Source of the DNA: an uncultured Lachnospiraceae bacterium
GTDB taxonomy: Bacteria; Bacillota; Clostridia; Lachnospirales; Lachnospiraceae
Assembly: GCA_947165025.1 (NCBI GenBank)
Contig: CAMUYQ010000005.1
Location: 62,001-126,000 of the forward strand
Length of the DNA stretch: 64,000 bases
Direction of reading: 5' to 3'
Position 1 is the first letter of the stretch, and each line of letters begins with the position of its first letter. A program made the position numbers and the translations under genes. Below are positions 1 through 9,500 of this stretch, piece after piece. The notes beneath the pieces are model-generated. The model saw only the letters and a list, made by a program, of their open reading frames with translations. It made no database searches and had not been told where the DNA came from.

Positions 1-1
1 A

Positions 2-169
2 GAGCAGGGCAACATGATCTCGGAATTCCGCAAGACGATCGCGGATATCGGAAAGCATTCCGCCGAGACAAATGAACATGTAAATGAAGCACTTGAAGAG
101 ATAACAAACGGAATCGACTACATGAAGAAGCTTACGGATAAAAGGAATCAGGCAGGCGGCAAGATCTGA
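2..169 (+). CDS. C-terminal end of a probable MotA/TolQ/ExbB-like proton channel protein (partial)
   Basis: An open frame enters from the left edge and stops with TGA at 167-169, overlapping the next start (ATG at 169). The visible 55 residues are polar and look helical, as in a cytoplasmic coiled-coil tail. The identity is inferred mainly from the partner: the next gene is a MotB/OmpA-like protein, and such genes normally follow a MotA/ExbB- or ZorA-like channel subunit, which often has a long helical tail. No membrane segment is visible in the part present, so the call is contextual. Confidence 0.45.
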   Translation, partial: EQGNMISEFRKTIADIGKHSAETNEHVNEALEEITNGIDYMKKLTDKRNQAGGKI

Positions 170-1080
170 TGAGAAGAGCATACAGCCGAAAGAGGGATGA
201 GGAAACTTCATACTGGCTGTCGTACTCGGACATGATGGCGGGACTGCTTCTTTGCTTTGTCCTGATAATCTCGCTTACCGTTTTAAGATCCAAGGTCCAA
301 TACGATCAGAAACAGAACGAACTGCTCGGTAAGGAGCAGGAACTGATCATACAGTCGGAGGAACTTGAGAACGAGAGACTTACGATAGAAGAGCAGGGTG
401 CAAAGCTCAACGCACAGGAGCTGAAGCTTTCCGAGCAGGAAGGAAGACTTCTGGCACAGCAGAAAAAACTCGAAGAACAGTCACAGCTCCTCAAGGACCT
501 TGAGAAACTCATGGGTGAGCAGCAGGCCAAGCTCGACAATATTATCGGTATCAGGAGTGAGCTTATCGAAGCATTAAAAGACGAGTTCAAGAATTCTTCT
601 CTGAGCATAGCGGTTGACGAGAAGACCGGTGCCATCACGATGGATTCAAACATACTTTTTGAGTACAACAAATCGATGCTCAAATCAGGCGGTAAGGATT
701 TTCTCGGAGAGTTCATGCCCAGGTATTTAAAGATCCTGCTCAGCCCCAAGTATAGGAGTTATATATCCGAGATAGTGATCGAAGGACACACGGATACGGA
801 CGGAGATTATCTGTCAAACCTTAATCTGTCACAGCAGCGCGCTTATTCCGTGGCGGATTACTGTACACGAAAGAACAGCGATTTTCTGACGGACAGGGAG
901 AAAGAGGAACTTGAAAAGGTACTGTCAACTGTCGGAAAATCATTCAGCGAACCTATCCTTACACCTGACGGAGAGGTTGATGCGGATGCTTCAAGAAGAG
1001 TGGAGATCCTTTTCAGATTGAGGGATGAGGAGATGATCCGCGAAATGATGGAAATACTCAACGACACATCAGCAAGATAG
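169..1080 (+). CDS. MotB/ZorB-like membrane protein with OmpA peptidoglycan-binding domain
   Basis: 303 residues. A short cytoplasmic N terminus is followed by one membrane segment (about 18-40) with an acidic residue at its start (Asp21 in SYSDMMAG), the position of the proton-carrying Asp of MotB/ExbD/ZorB proteins. Residues 41-130 are a long Q/E/L-rich coiled coil. Residues about 160-300 are an OmpA-like domain with EGHTDTDGD near 205-213 and SRRVEILF near the end, typical of peptidoglycan binding. The start overlaps the stop of the preceding channel-like gene, so the two are probably co-translated as a stator-type ion channel. The next genes are metabolic, not ZorC/ZorD, so a Zorya defence system is not supported here. 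It is distinct from a plain flagellar MotB because of the long coiled coil. Confidence 0.8.
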   Translation: MRRAYSRKRDEETSYWLSYSDMMAGLLLCFVLIISLTVLRSKVQYDQKQNELLGKEQELIIQSEELENERLTIEEQGAKLNAQELKLSEQEGRLLAQQKKLEEQSQLLKDLEKLMGEQQAKLDNIIGIRSELIEALKDEFKNSSLSIAVDEKTGAITMDSNILFEYNKSMLKSGGKDFLGEFMPRYLKILLSPKYRSYISEIVIEGHTDTDGDYLSNLNLSQQRAYSVADYCTRKNSDFLTDREKEELEKVLSTVGKSFSEPILTPDGEVDADASRRVEILFRLRDEEMIREMMEILNDTSAR

Positions 1081-1089
1081 GAGAAGAAA

Positions 1090-2109
1090 ATGCAGAGAGC
1101 TTTGTTTATCGGCGGGACCGGAACGATTTCGATGGCGATCACACGCGCACTTGCAAAAAGCGAAGACTGGGATCTGTATCTTATCAACAGGGGAAACAGA
1201 GAGGATGAGATACCCGAAAATGTTCATCTTATCAGTGCGGATATAAACGACGAGGAGATGATAGACGAGATCCTTGACGGAAGGCATTTTGACTGTGTCT
1301 GTGATTTTATCGGGTTTACCCCGGATCAGGTCGAGAGAGACTACAGGCTCTTTCGCGGCAGATGCTCCCAGTTCATATACATCAGCTCGGCATCGGCTTA
1401 CAACAAGCCCTGCAGGAGCCATATCATTACAGAGGGAACGGCTCTTGCCAATCCGTTCTGGGAATATTCAAGAAACAAGATATACTGCGAAAGCTTTCTG
1501 ATGGATAAATACGAAAAAGAAGGTTTTCCGGTTACGATAGTGCGTCCGAGTCATACTTACGACGAGAGGAGTATTCCGCTCGGAGTGCATGGCGACAGGG
1601 GAAGCTGGCAGGTGATCAGGCGTATGCTTGAAGGAAAGCCTGTTATAGTCCAGGGGGACGGAACAAGTCTTTGGACGATGACTTTCAATGAGGATTTTGC
1701 CAAGGGATTCATCGGACTTATGGGCAACTGCCACGCTATCGGTGAGAGCTTCCAGATCACAAGCGATGAGACGCTTACGTGGAATCAGATATACGAAGCC
1801 ATCGCGGATGCGCTGAATGTTGATTTTATTCCTTATTATGTTGCGTCGGAGTTTCTTGCGTCCGTGAGTGATTACGATTATTTCGGATCTCTTCTCGGAG
1901 ACAAGTCCAACTCGGTTGTGTTCGACAACAGCAAGATCAAGCGTATCGTTCCCGGATTTGAGTGCACCGTAAGGTTCGACCAGGGTGTCAGAAGGGCTAT
2001 CGATTACTGCCTGGAACATCCCGAATGTCAGATAGAAGATCCCGAATTTGATGATTTTTGCGACCGCGTGATAGAAGAGCTTGAAGAAGCAAAGGACAGA
2101 CTCAGATGA
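1090..2109 (+). CDS. NAD-dependent epimerase/dehydratase family protein
   Basis: 339 residues, extended short-chain dehydrogenase fold. The N terminus has a Rossmann nucleotide-binding loop (FIGGTGTIS, residues 5-13) and a catalytic YxxxK (Tyr126, Lys130 in YSRNK). It probably oxidises, epimerises or reduces a nucleotide-linked or free sugar; the substrate cannot be read from sequence. It starts 9 bases after the MotB-like gene and its stop overlaps the next start by 4 bases (2106-2109), so it sits in one operon with the phosphatase and acetyltransferase that follow. Confidence 0.8.
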   Translation: MQRALFIGGTGTISMAITRALAKSEDWDLYLINRGNREDEIPENVHLISADINDEEMIDEILDGRHFDCVCDFIGFTPDQVERDYRLFRGRCSQFIYISSASAYNKPCRSHIITEGTALANPFWEYSRNKIYCESFLMDKYEKEGFPVTIVRPSHTYDERSIPLGVHGDRGSWQVIRRMLEGKPVIVQGDGTSLWTMTFNEDFAKGFIGLMGNCHAIGESFQITSDETLTWNQIYEAIADALNVDFIPYYVASEFLASVSDYDYFGSLLGDKSNSVVFDNSKIKRIVPGFECTVRFDQGVRRAIDYCLEHPECQIEDPEFDDFCDRVIEELEEAKDRLR

Positions 2110-2837
2110 GACTGATCATGATCCGCCACGGCGACCCCGATTACGTAAATGATACGGTGACCGAAAAAGGAAGGAAAGAAGCAGAACTTCTGTCTGAAAG
2201 GTTACTTAAGATCAAAGCGGACAAGATATATGTATCACATCTCGGAAGAGCTATGGACACGGCAAAACCGTATCTTGAAAAGAGCGGACAGAATGCAGTG
2301 GTCCTCGACTGGCTCGAAGAATTCCACTGCCGTGTATGGCGTCCCGATGATGAAGAAAAGGAACATGTTGCCTGGGACTGGCTTCCACAGGACTGGACTG
2401 TTGACGGCAGGTTTTACAGTCTTGATGAATGGGGTAAAAATGACCGTTTTGTTGCCGGAAAAGTCAGGGAAAAATACGATGAGATCGTAACAAAGTTTGA
2501 CGAACTTCTGGCCGTGCACGGTTACGTAAGGAAAAACAATCTGTATCTTGCAAAGAGACCTAACAGGGATACGATACTGTTCTTCTGTCATTTCGGACTG
2601 GAATGTGTACTGATGAGCAGGCTGTTCAATATCCCGCCCATGCCGCTGTGGCACGGACTTTGCTGTGCACCGACGGGGGTCAGCGAGATAGTGACCGAAG
2701 AGCGACGCGAAGGATATGCTTCATTCAGGATGCTCACTTTCGGTGATGTTTCACATCTTACACAGGGAGGGGAAGAGGTATCCTTCCAGGCGAGATTCTG
2801 TGAGACTTTTGACAGCATAACGGAAAGGCATGACTGA
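2106..2837 (+). CDS. Histidine phosphatase family protein
   Basis: 243 residues. The N-terminal MIRHGDPDY contains the RHG signature of the phosphoglycerate mutase/acid phosphatase branch, where the His is transiently phosphorylated. A second His in FFCHFGLE (about residues 158-165) fits the second catalytic His of the family. It is longer than the minimal domain because of an insert with a Trp-rich stretch around residues 75-100. It is translationally coupled to the epimerase (ATGA overlap). The substrate is unknown; the pairing with an epimerase would fit a sugar-phosphate or nucleotide-sugar role, which is inference. Confidence 0.78.
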   Translation: MRLIMIRHGDPDYVNDTVTEKGRKEAELLSERLLKIKADKIYVSHLGRAMDTAKPYLEKSGQNAVVLDWLEEFHCRVWRPDDEEKEHVAWDWLPQDWTVDGRFYSLDEWGKNDRFVAGKVREKYDEIVTKFDELLAVHGYVRKNNLYLAKRPNRDTILFFCHFGLECVLMSRLFNIPPMPLWHGLCCAPTGVSEIVTEERREGYASFRMLTFGDVSHLTQGGEEVSFQARFCETFDSITERHD

Positions 2838-2849
2838 CCGGAAATATCC

Positions 2850-3320
2850 ATGAATATCAGAAGAGCTGAGAAAAAAGACATACAGGGTGTATTAAACCTT
2901 TTATCGCAGGTTCTTGAGATACACGCAAAGATCCGTCCGGACCTTTTCATTCCCGGAACGACAAAGTATTCACATGATGAACTTGAAGAAATGTTTTCCG
3001 ACGACAGCCGGCCGGTTTATGTTGCAGAGGATGATGACAGGATAACAGGATATGCATTCTGCCAGCTTCAGGAGCCTCCCTTTACAAGTACGATGATCCC
3101 AAGGAAGATCATGTTCATTGACGATCTGTGTGTTGATGAGAATACCAGGGGAGGCCATGTCGGAAGCAGACTGTTTGAACATGTTAAATCGGAAGCGGTA
3201 AGATACGGATGTTACGAAGTAACCCTCAACGTATGGGAGGGAAACGATGCTGCGCAGTCATTCTACAATGCAATGGGGATGAAACCGAAGGAAACTCAGA
3301 TGGAGCTGATCCTGGAATAA
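2850..3320 (+). CDS. GNAT family N-acetyltransferase
   Basis: 156 residues covering one GNAT domain. The acetyl-CoA-binding stretch is IDDLCVDENTRGGHVGSRL (about residues 90-108), an R/GxxGxG/A-type loop. The C-terminal YEVTLNVWEGNDAAQSFYNA with MGMKP matches motif B of the family. Last gene of the 169-3320 run. Its final 25 bases overlap, tail to tail, the end of hflX on the other strand, leaving no room for an ordinary intergenic terminator. The acceptor substrate is not predictable. Confidence 0.82.
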   Translation: MNIRRAEKKDIQGVLNLLSQVLEIHAKIRPDLFIPGTTKYSHDELEEMFSDDSRPVYVAEDDDRITGYAFCQLQEPPFTSTMIPRKIMFIDDLCVDENTRGGHVGSRLFEHVKSEAVRYGCYEVTLNVWEGNDAAQSFYNAMGMKPKETQMELILE

Positions 3321-4597
3321 ATAAGGTCCGCAAGCTGTTTCGTACATACGGCGCGTATACGGGTACCGTTTTCCTCAAAGTTTTCGGATATGACATCCGC
3401 TTCGTTGTGGATTCGGTTGATAAGATCCCCGTCCGTATAAGGTATCAGAATATCAATCTCCTGCCTTCCCGCACCTGTGGATTCGTATATCATATCAAGA
3501 AGCCGGTCGATCCCGGCCCCTTCCCTTGCGGAAATGTAAACACACTTCATGTCAGAGGAATCTCTGATCTCGGGAATGTTATCCCTCAGATCCGATTTGT
3601 TATACACATAAATTCTCGGTATCCCTTCGCAGTCAAGATCACGCAGTGTCTCTTCGGTTATCCTTCTGTGCTCTTCATGATGAGGATCCGATGAGTCCAT
3701 TACTATCAGAAGGATATCCGCAAATCTTACTTCCGCCAGAGTTGAACGGAATGCTTTTATCAGGCTGTGGGGGATGTCCTCAATGAATCCTACTGTGTCA
3801 GAAAGAAGAAAGGGCTTTCTTCCGGGAATATCGATCTTTCTTATTGACGTATCAAGAGTCGCAAAGAGCATGTCCTTTTCAAACACCTCTTTTTCGGTGT
3901 TTCTGTCGCCGACGGTTTCACTCATCGACAGGAGGCGGTTCATCAGGGATGATTTTCCGGCATTTGTATAGCCGACAAGCGCAACTGCAAGAAGCCCTCC
4001 ACGAATACGCCCGCTTCTCTGGATATCACGTGTACGCTCGATGTCAGCCAGTTCCTTTTTCAGTTCACTCAGCCGATGGGATATCTGACGTCGGTCAAGT
4101 TCGATCTGCTTCTCGCCGACACCTTTATTTGCACGGCTTCCTCCGCCTCCGCCCTGACGGCCCAGATGTTGCCACATGCCGGTAAGCCGGGGGAGCATGT
4201 ACTGAAGATAAGCAGATTCCACCTGAAGCTTGGCTTCACGTGTTCCGGCTCTTCTTGAAAAGATCTCGAGAATAAGACCGGTGCGGTCCCAGACGGTAAC
4301 ACCGATGATCTTCTGCAGGTTTTTCATTTGTGCGGGGGACAGGTTGCCGAGACATACGGCAAGTTCTGCATTGATGCCTGAAATGGCGCGCTCCAGCTCT
4401 TCCGCCTTTCCCGAGCCGATCCACGTCGCATTGTCGGGATGGGGCAGAGTCTGTGTCAGAACGCCCTTTACCTGAAGATCGCAGGCCTCGGAAAGACTTG
4501 CGAGTTCATCCATGGCATGTTGAAAATCATCCTCGGACTCGTTCGTCCGAAGCCCCACCAGAACAGCGGGGATCAAAACAGATTGGTCATTTGTCAT
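3296..4597 (-). CDS. hflX: GTPase HflX
   Basis: 433 residues from the ATG at 4597. N-terminal HflX domain, then a glycine-rich basic stretch (RQGGGGGSRANKG), a coiled coil, and a GTPase domain with P-loop GYTNAGKSS, switch II DTVGF and NKSD. HflX binds the 50S ribosomal subunit and rescues or splits stalled ribosomes. The frame stays open upstream to 4711, but that part is the translated antisense-sense of the tRNA-Pro gene, so I reject it. The chosen ATG lies only 4 bases past the tRNA 3' end and has no clear Shine-Dalgarno, so hflX is probably co-transcribed with the two tRNAs and may be translated from a leaderless processed mRNA. Confidence 0.88.
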   Translation of the reverse strand: MTNDQSVLIPAVLVGLRTNESEDDFQHAMDELASLSEACDLQVKGVLTQTLPHPDNATWIGSGKAEELERAISGINAELAVCLGNLSPAQMKNLQKIIGVTVWDRTGLILEIFSRRAGTREAKLQVESAYLQYMLPRLTGMWQHLGRQGGGGGSRANKGVGEKQIELDRRQISHRLSELKKELADIERTRDIQRSGRIRGGLLAVALVGYTNAGKSSLMNRLLSMSETVGDRNTEKEVFEKDMLFATLDTSIRKIDIPGRKPFLLSDTVGFIEDIPHSLIKAFRSTLAEVRFADILLIVMDSSDPHHEEHRRITEETLRDLDCEGIPRIYVYNKSDLRDNIPEIRDSSDMKCVYISAREGAGIDRLLDMIYESTGAGRQEIDILIPYTDGDLINRIHNEADVISENFEENGTRIRAVCTKQLADLIYSRISSI

Positions 4598-4601
4598 ATA
4601 A

Positions 4602-4675
<74 letters not shown>

Positions 4676-4734
4676 AAGTCTCTCTCTGAAAATAAAACCC
4701 CAATTCCGCACTTATCGCAAAACTGAGGCCTTAG

Positions 4735-4807
4735 TGCGCGATCAGGGGCTCGAACCCTGGACACCCTGATTAAGAGTCAGGTGCTCTACCAACTGAGCTA
4801 ATCGCGC
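4735..4807 (-). tRNA. tRNA-Lys (anticodon CTT)
   Basis: Minus-strand cloverleaf: acceptor stem GCGCGAT (4801-4807) with ATCGCGC (4736-4742), D arm AGCTCAGTTGGTAGAGC, anticodon stem CCTGA/TCAGG around CTCTTAA giving CTT, T arm with GGTTCGAGCC. CCA is not encoded. First gene of the tRNA-Lys, tRNA-Pro, hflX unit. Confidence 0.94.
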
Positions 4808-4830
4808 TCCCTATTTGTAACGCAAGTGCT

Positions 4831-4859
4831 ATTATATTATAATGTTTTTTGAATTGCAA
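4831..4859 (-). promoter_or_regulatory. SigA-type promoter for tRNA-Lys/tRNA-Pro/hflX
   Basis: On the minus strand TTGCAA (4854-4859), a 17-base spacer and TATAAT (4831-4836), 24 bases from the tRNA-Lys 5' end. It overlaps an open extension of the divergent tatD frame, which supports placing the tatD start at 4882. Confidence 0.65.
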
Positions 4860-4881
4860 GGCTTTTTTGGGGTTTTTTGTG

Positions 4882-5646
4882 ATGATATACGAAACACACA
4901 CGCATTTTGACGATAAAGCATTTGATATCGATCGCGATGAGGCGATCAGAGAGGCGATGGCAGCAGGCGTGACAAGGTTTGTCAATGTAGGTGCGTCGCT
5001 TGAAGGAAGCATAAGGAGTATGGAGCTTGCCGATAAGTATCCGGAGTTTCTTGCCGCGGTCGGAGTCCATCCGGAGGAGTGTGCATCTTTATCGGAAGCG
5101 GATATCGGACTTTTGGAAGAATATGCCGAAAGAGAGAACGTTGTCGCCATAGGAGAGATAGGACTTGATTATTACTGGGACAAGCCGGAGCGTGATATCC
5201 AGAAGAAGTGGTTTGCCGCCCAGATCGCTCTTGCGCGAAAGGTGAAGCTTCCTGTCATCATACATTCAAGAGAAGCCGCACAGGATACGTATGATATATT
5301 AAAAGCCGAAAAAGCAGATGAAACCGGAGGGATACTCCACTGCTTTTCATACGGATGCGAGATGGCAAAGCAATTTCTCGACATGGGATTTTATATCGGC
5401 GTCGGCGGAGTCGTTACGTTTAAGAATGCGAAGAAGCTCAAGGAAGTTGTCGGGTATCTGCCGCTTGACAGGATCGTTACCGAAACGGACAGCCCGTACA
5501 TGGCTCCTGTTCCGATGAGAGGAAAGAGAAACACTTCTGCCTACCTTCCTTATATAGTAAAACAGATCGCGGATATCAAAGGGGTATCCGTAGAAGAAGT
5601 TGAGAAAGTAACCTATGACAATGCGGTAAGGCTGTTTGGGAAATAA
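4882..5646 (+). CDS. tatD: TatD family metal-dependent hydrolase
   Basis: 254 residues. Shows the family's metal ligands: ETHTHFDD at the N terminus, GEIGLDYYWD (about 92-101), HSREA, LHCFSYG, and TETDSPYMAPVPMRGKRN near the C terminus. TatD proteins are TIM-barrel hydrolases with 3'-5' DNA exonuclease activity in characterised members. The frame is open to 4849, but those residues overlap the divergent tRNA promoter and do not look like protein, so I use MIYETHTHF. The gene ends 2 bases before rsmA, so both are probably one transcript; tatD-rsmA adjacency is common in Bacillota. Confidence 0.92.
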   Translation: MIYETHTHFDDKAFDIDRDEAIREAMAAGVTRFVNVGASLEGSIRSMELADKYPEFLAAVGVHPEECASLSEADIGLLEEYAERENVVAIGEIGLDYYWDKPERDIQKKWFAAQIALARKVKLPVIIHSREAAQDTYDILKAEKADETGGILHCFSYGCEMAKQFLDMGFYIGVGGVVTFKNAKKLKEVVGYLPLDRIVTETDSPYMAPVPMRGKRNTSAYLPYIVKQIADIKGVSVEEVEKVTYDNAVRLFGK

Positions 5647-5648
5647 AA

Positions 5649-6506
5649 ATGGAAAACCTTGTCAGTGCAAAAAATACATCGGAAGTCATAAAGCGTCATG
5701 ATTTTTCTTTTCAGAAAAGATTCGGACAGAATTTTCTGATAGACGAGCATGTTCTGAATAAGATAGTGGATGCTGCCGGGATATGCGGTGATGACTGTGT
5801 CCTTGAGATAGGCCCCGGTATAGGTACCATGACGCAGCGTCTGTGTGAGAGAGCAAAAAAGGTTGTAGCCGTGGAGATAGACTCAAAGCTCATCCCAATA
5901 CTGTCGGAAACGATGTCTTTATATGAGAACGTGAAGATCATAAACGCCGACATAATGAAAACGGATCTTAATAAACTGTTTGAAGCGGAGTTTGGCACTT
6001 CGGACGTAAAGGTCGTTGCCAATCTTCCGTATTATATAACCACACCGATCGTTATGGCGCTTCTCGAGCAGCACCTTCCGATATCGCAGATCACGGTCAT
6101 GGTTCAGAAGGAAGTAGCACAGCGTATGCAGGCAGGTCCGGGAACGAAGGATTACGGTGCCCTGTCGCTCGCGGTACAGTATTATGCAGACACGTACATC
6201 GCTGCGAATGTTCCCCCGAACTGTTTCATGCCCCGCCCGAAGGTCGGATCGAGCGTGATAAGACTGTCGGTAAGAAAGCACCCGGCGGTTGATGTTGAAA
6301 ACGAGAAGTTCATGTTCGAACTGATCAGGGCGGCATTTAACCAGAGGAGAAAGACTCTCGTCAATGCTCTTGTCAATCATGCGGCTCTGAGCTGCTCCAG
6401 GGATGAGGTTCAAAGCGCTCTCCGTGAGCTCGGACTTAATGAGAACATAAGGGGAGAAACGCTGGATTTACGGCAGTTTTCCGCACTCGCCAATATTTTG
6501 ACATAG
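5649..6506 (+). CDS. rsmA: 16S rRNA (adenine1518-N6/adenine1519-N6)-dimethyltransferase RsmA (KsgA)
   Basis: 285 residues, normal length. Motifs in order: KRFGQNFLID near the N terminus, SAM-binding EIGPGIGTMT, acidic VEID, catalytic NLPYYITTPI, and PRPKVGSSVI in the substrate-recognition part. It dimethylates two adenines in helix 45 of 16S rRNA late in 30S assembly, using S-adenosylmethionine. It follows tatD by 2 bases. The -35 box of the next promoter overlaps its stop codon. Confidence 0.95.
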   Translation: MENLVSAKNTSEVIKRHDFSFQKRFGQNFLIDEHVLNKIVDAAGICGDDCVLEIGPGIGTMTQRLCERAKKVVAVEIDSKLIPILSETMSLYENVKIINADIMKTDLNKLFEAEFGTSDVKVVANLPYYITTPIVMALLEQHLPISQITVMVQKEVAQRMQAGPGTKDYGALSLAVQYYADTYIAANVPPNCFMPRPKVGSSVIRLSVRKHPAVDVENEKFMFELIRAAFNQRRKTLVNALVNHAALSCSRDEVQSALRELGLNENIRGETLDLRQFSALANILT

Positions 6507-6526
6507 CACAACGCGTATGGTAAAAT
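6498..6526 (+). promoter_or_regulatory. SigA-type promoter for the large TPR/Q-rich protein gene
   Basis: TTGACA (6498-6503), 17-base spacer, TAAAAT (6521-6526). The -35 is perfect consensus and overlaps the rsmA stop codon (6504-6506 lies just after it). It is 45 bases upstream of the chosen TTG start at 6571. Confidence 0.7.
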
Positions 6527-6570
6527 AGCCAAGATAATGGGCACATGTTGTGCTTAAGGGAGTTTTTGTT

Positions 6571-9500
6571 TTGGATAAGTACGAATATCAGGTCTGTGCG
6601 GACCAGATAAAATCACTGATCAAAGAACATCGTTTCCAGGAAGCGATGGACATAGCAGACACGATCGACTGGAGAAGGGTAAAAAGCTTCTCCATGTTGT
6701 GCACCGTCAGTGAGATATATAAAGTAACAAAGCATTATTCCGAGGCCAGAGACATTCTTCTGCTGGCTTATGAGAGATATCCCGACAGGGCGAATGTCGT
6801 TTATGCGCTCTGCGAGCTTGCGATCAAGCTTGACGAGATAAGCGAGGCGATCGAGTACTATCGGGAATATGTTCATTTAAAACCCCACGATACAAACAGA
6901 TACGTACTTCTGTACAAGATCTATGACGCACAGGATGTGCCCATAGAGGAAAAGATCTCACTTCTCGAGGAGTTCAAGAGAGCCGAATATACGGAGAAGT
7001 GGGCTTATGAACTTGCGCTTCTGTATCATAAGGACGGACAGGAGACCAAGTGCGTGGAGACATGTGATGAGCTTGCGCTCTGGTTCGGTGACGGCCCTTA
7101 TGTGCGTAAGGCGCTTGAACTTAAGATGCAGCATTCTCCTCTTACAAAGGAGCAGCAGCAGAAGTATGACGGTGTATATGATGCACCGAAGATCCCCACC
7201 GGACAGACGGAAGAGACGGTCCACATTTACGAGACCCAGTCAATGCCTCTTTATGCAAAGGGCAGCAGCCCTTACGAAACGGCACCCATCGACAGCGATA
7301 CAGGATCACTTCTGCATCCGCAAAAATCATTTGCACCCGAAAATCCGATGCCCGCTCAGGTAATGCCGGCTCAGGGTTCTTTGATCCAGCAGACATCCGA
7401 TATCCAGATCACACCTTACAATAATGATAAATATTCGACAATGAACCTTCAGGAAGAGCTCGCCAGAAACATGGAGGAGTTCTATGCGAAGGAGAAAAAT
7501 GTCATGCCGTCGCCTTATTACGGGGTGACTTCACAGCTGTACGACCAGTCGCAGGAAGCATTCATGCAGCAGCTTAACAATGCTGGCCCTGCACAGCCGA
7601 CATACCAACAGCAGCCTGCATACGAACAGCAGCCTGCATACGAACAGCAGCCGGTATACGCACAGCAGCCGCAGGAACAGATGTATTACCAGCAGCCCGT
7701 GTATGAGCAGCAGCCTGCATATGCACAGCAGCCGCAGGAACAGATGTATTACCAGCAGCCTGTGTACGAGCAGCAGCCTGCATATGCACAGCAGCCACAG
7801 GATCAGATGTATTACCAGCAGCCCGTGTACGAACAGCAGCCTGTGTATGAGCAGCAGAACGCTTATGTCCAGCAGCCTCAGCAGCAGGTCGAGCCCGAGC
7901 CTGAGCCGGAGCCGGTAAGATACGATAATCCGATGGATCAGGCACCTGTTTATTCGGAGCCGGGATCCGTTCCCAAAACATACCCTGAACCCGAACCTGC
8001 ACCTGTACCGGAGCCTTCAGGCGTACCTGCACCTGTAATCGCGCCGGTGAGTACAGAGCAGCCTCAGGAGACAACTGTTGATGAGCAGGTACCCGGTCAG
8101 ATAGATCTCAGTGATTTTATGAAGGACTGGGAATCGAAGAAAAAGAGCGGCGAAGAGCAGCGTAAGCAGCAGCTTTTGAACCGCACAAAGGAACAGACCC
8201 AGGATATCATGGCACAGCTTGCGGGAGTGATCCCTGGACTTGATGCCGTTGAAACAAAAGAACCGGAAAGTATACCCGTAAAGGAAGAGGTTACACAGAA
8301 ACCTGAAGAAGAAAGCGCCGTCAAAGAGGAGATTCTCAAGGATGACAAAAAGGGTGTGGTCACAAGAACCACCATCCCTTCACCTGTTTTTGACAGGGAA
8401 AATGTAAAGAGAACGGAATCGGGTGCAAAGATCAACGGACCCGTCAAGGCTTCCATAACGGGAACGATACCGGATATACTTCCGAGTGCAAAAGAGAGTG
8501 TTCTTCCCGATGTTCCGATGAAGGGTGATGTACTTCCTTCCGGAAGAAAGCTTACTCTTGATGAAGAATACGGCGGAAACATCGCACAGATCCGAAAAGA
8601 AGATGTTGAGCTCGTAAAGAGAATGACCGGAGAGATCCCCGAGACTGAGGAAGAGGATAAAGAGCCGGAAGTTCAGGAAGATGAGATCGAGGATTACGGC
8701 GAGACAGAGGAGATCGAAGAGATCGAAGAGACGGGAGAGCTTCCGGAGGATGAGGAAGCAGAAGAAGATACTCCCGAAGAGGCTGTACCCGAAGAGAATG
8801 CACCTGAAGAGTCTGTGCAGGAAGAGCCGGTATCCGAAGAGCCTGAAGAAGCAGAGCCGGAGGAAGAGACTCCTGTTCTGTTTAAAAAGAATTCCGCTGA
8901 ACCTAAAGAAGAAAATAAAGAGCCGGAAGCCGGACTTCCGGATGAAAAGACGGCAGTACGTCACGGACTGACCGCACCGATACAATATCCGTACAATGTC
9001 GATGATCTCGGAGAGGTTGAGGAACTCGAGACGATCGACCAGCCGGATGAAGTGGACGACATGCTCAAAACGCGCCCCATCCCTCAGGAAGAGATAGAGG
9101 CAAGGATGCGTTATGAGGCAGGTATAGAAGAAGACTATAACGAAGAAGATGCCCCCGCGAAGAAGGCAAATCATCCTTCATGGATGACACTTGATGAGAG
9201 TGTCACGAGCCGCAGGGATTTCGATGAATCCGAGATGGCCATATTCGGAAGGTTTGAAGGTATTGAATCGTTAAAGGCCCAGATAGTCGATGTGATGGAT
9301 GACATGAGAATGGAGGCTTCACGCGGTAATGTCATCGTCATGGGAAGTGAGAATTTCGGACGTAAGAGCCTTGCGATCGACATAGTAAAGGCTATCCAGT
9401 CGATGGATTCTTCATTCTCGGGCAAGGTTGCCAAGATATCGGGTGAAGCCCTGAACAAGAAGAACATCCCCATGACGCTCCAGAAGCTTCGTAACGGAGC

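Noticed and set aside
2-3320. Zorya defence system
   Set aside because: ZorA/ZorB-like pieces are present but no ZorC, ZorD or ZorE gene follows.
7574-8074. 166-codon minus-strand frame
   Set aside because: It is a shadow of the Q-rich repeats in the sense gene; composition is an artefact of the repeats.
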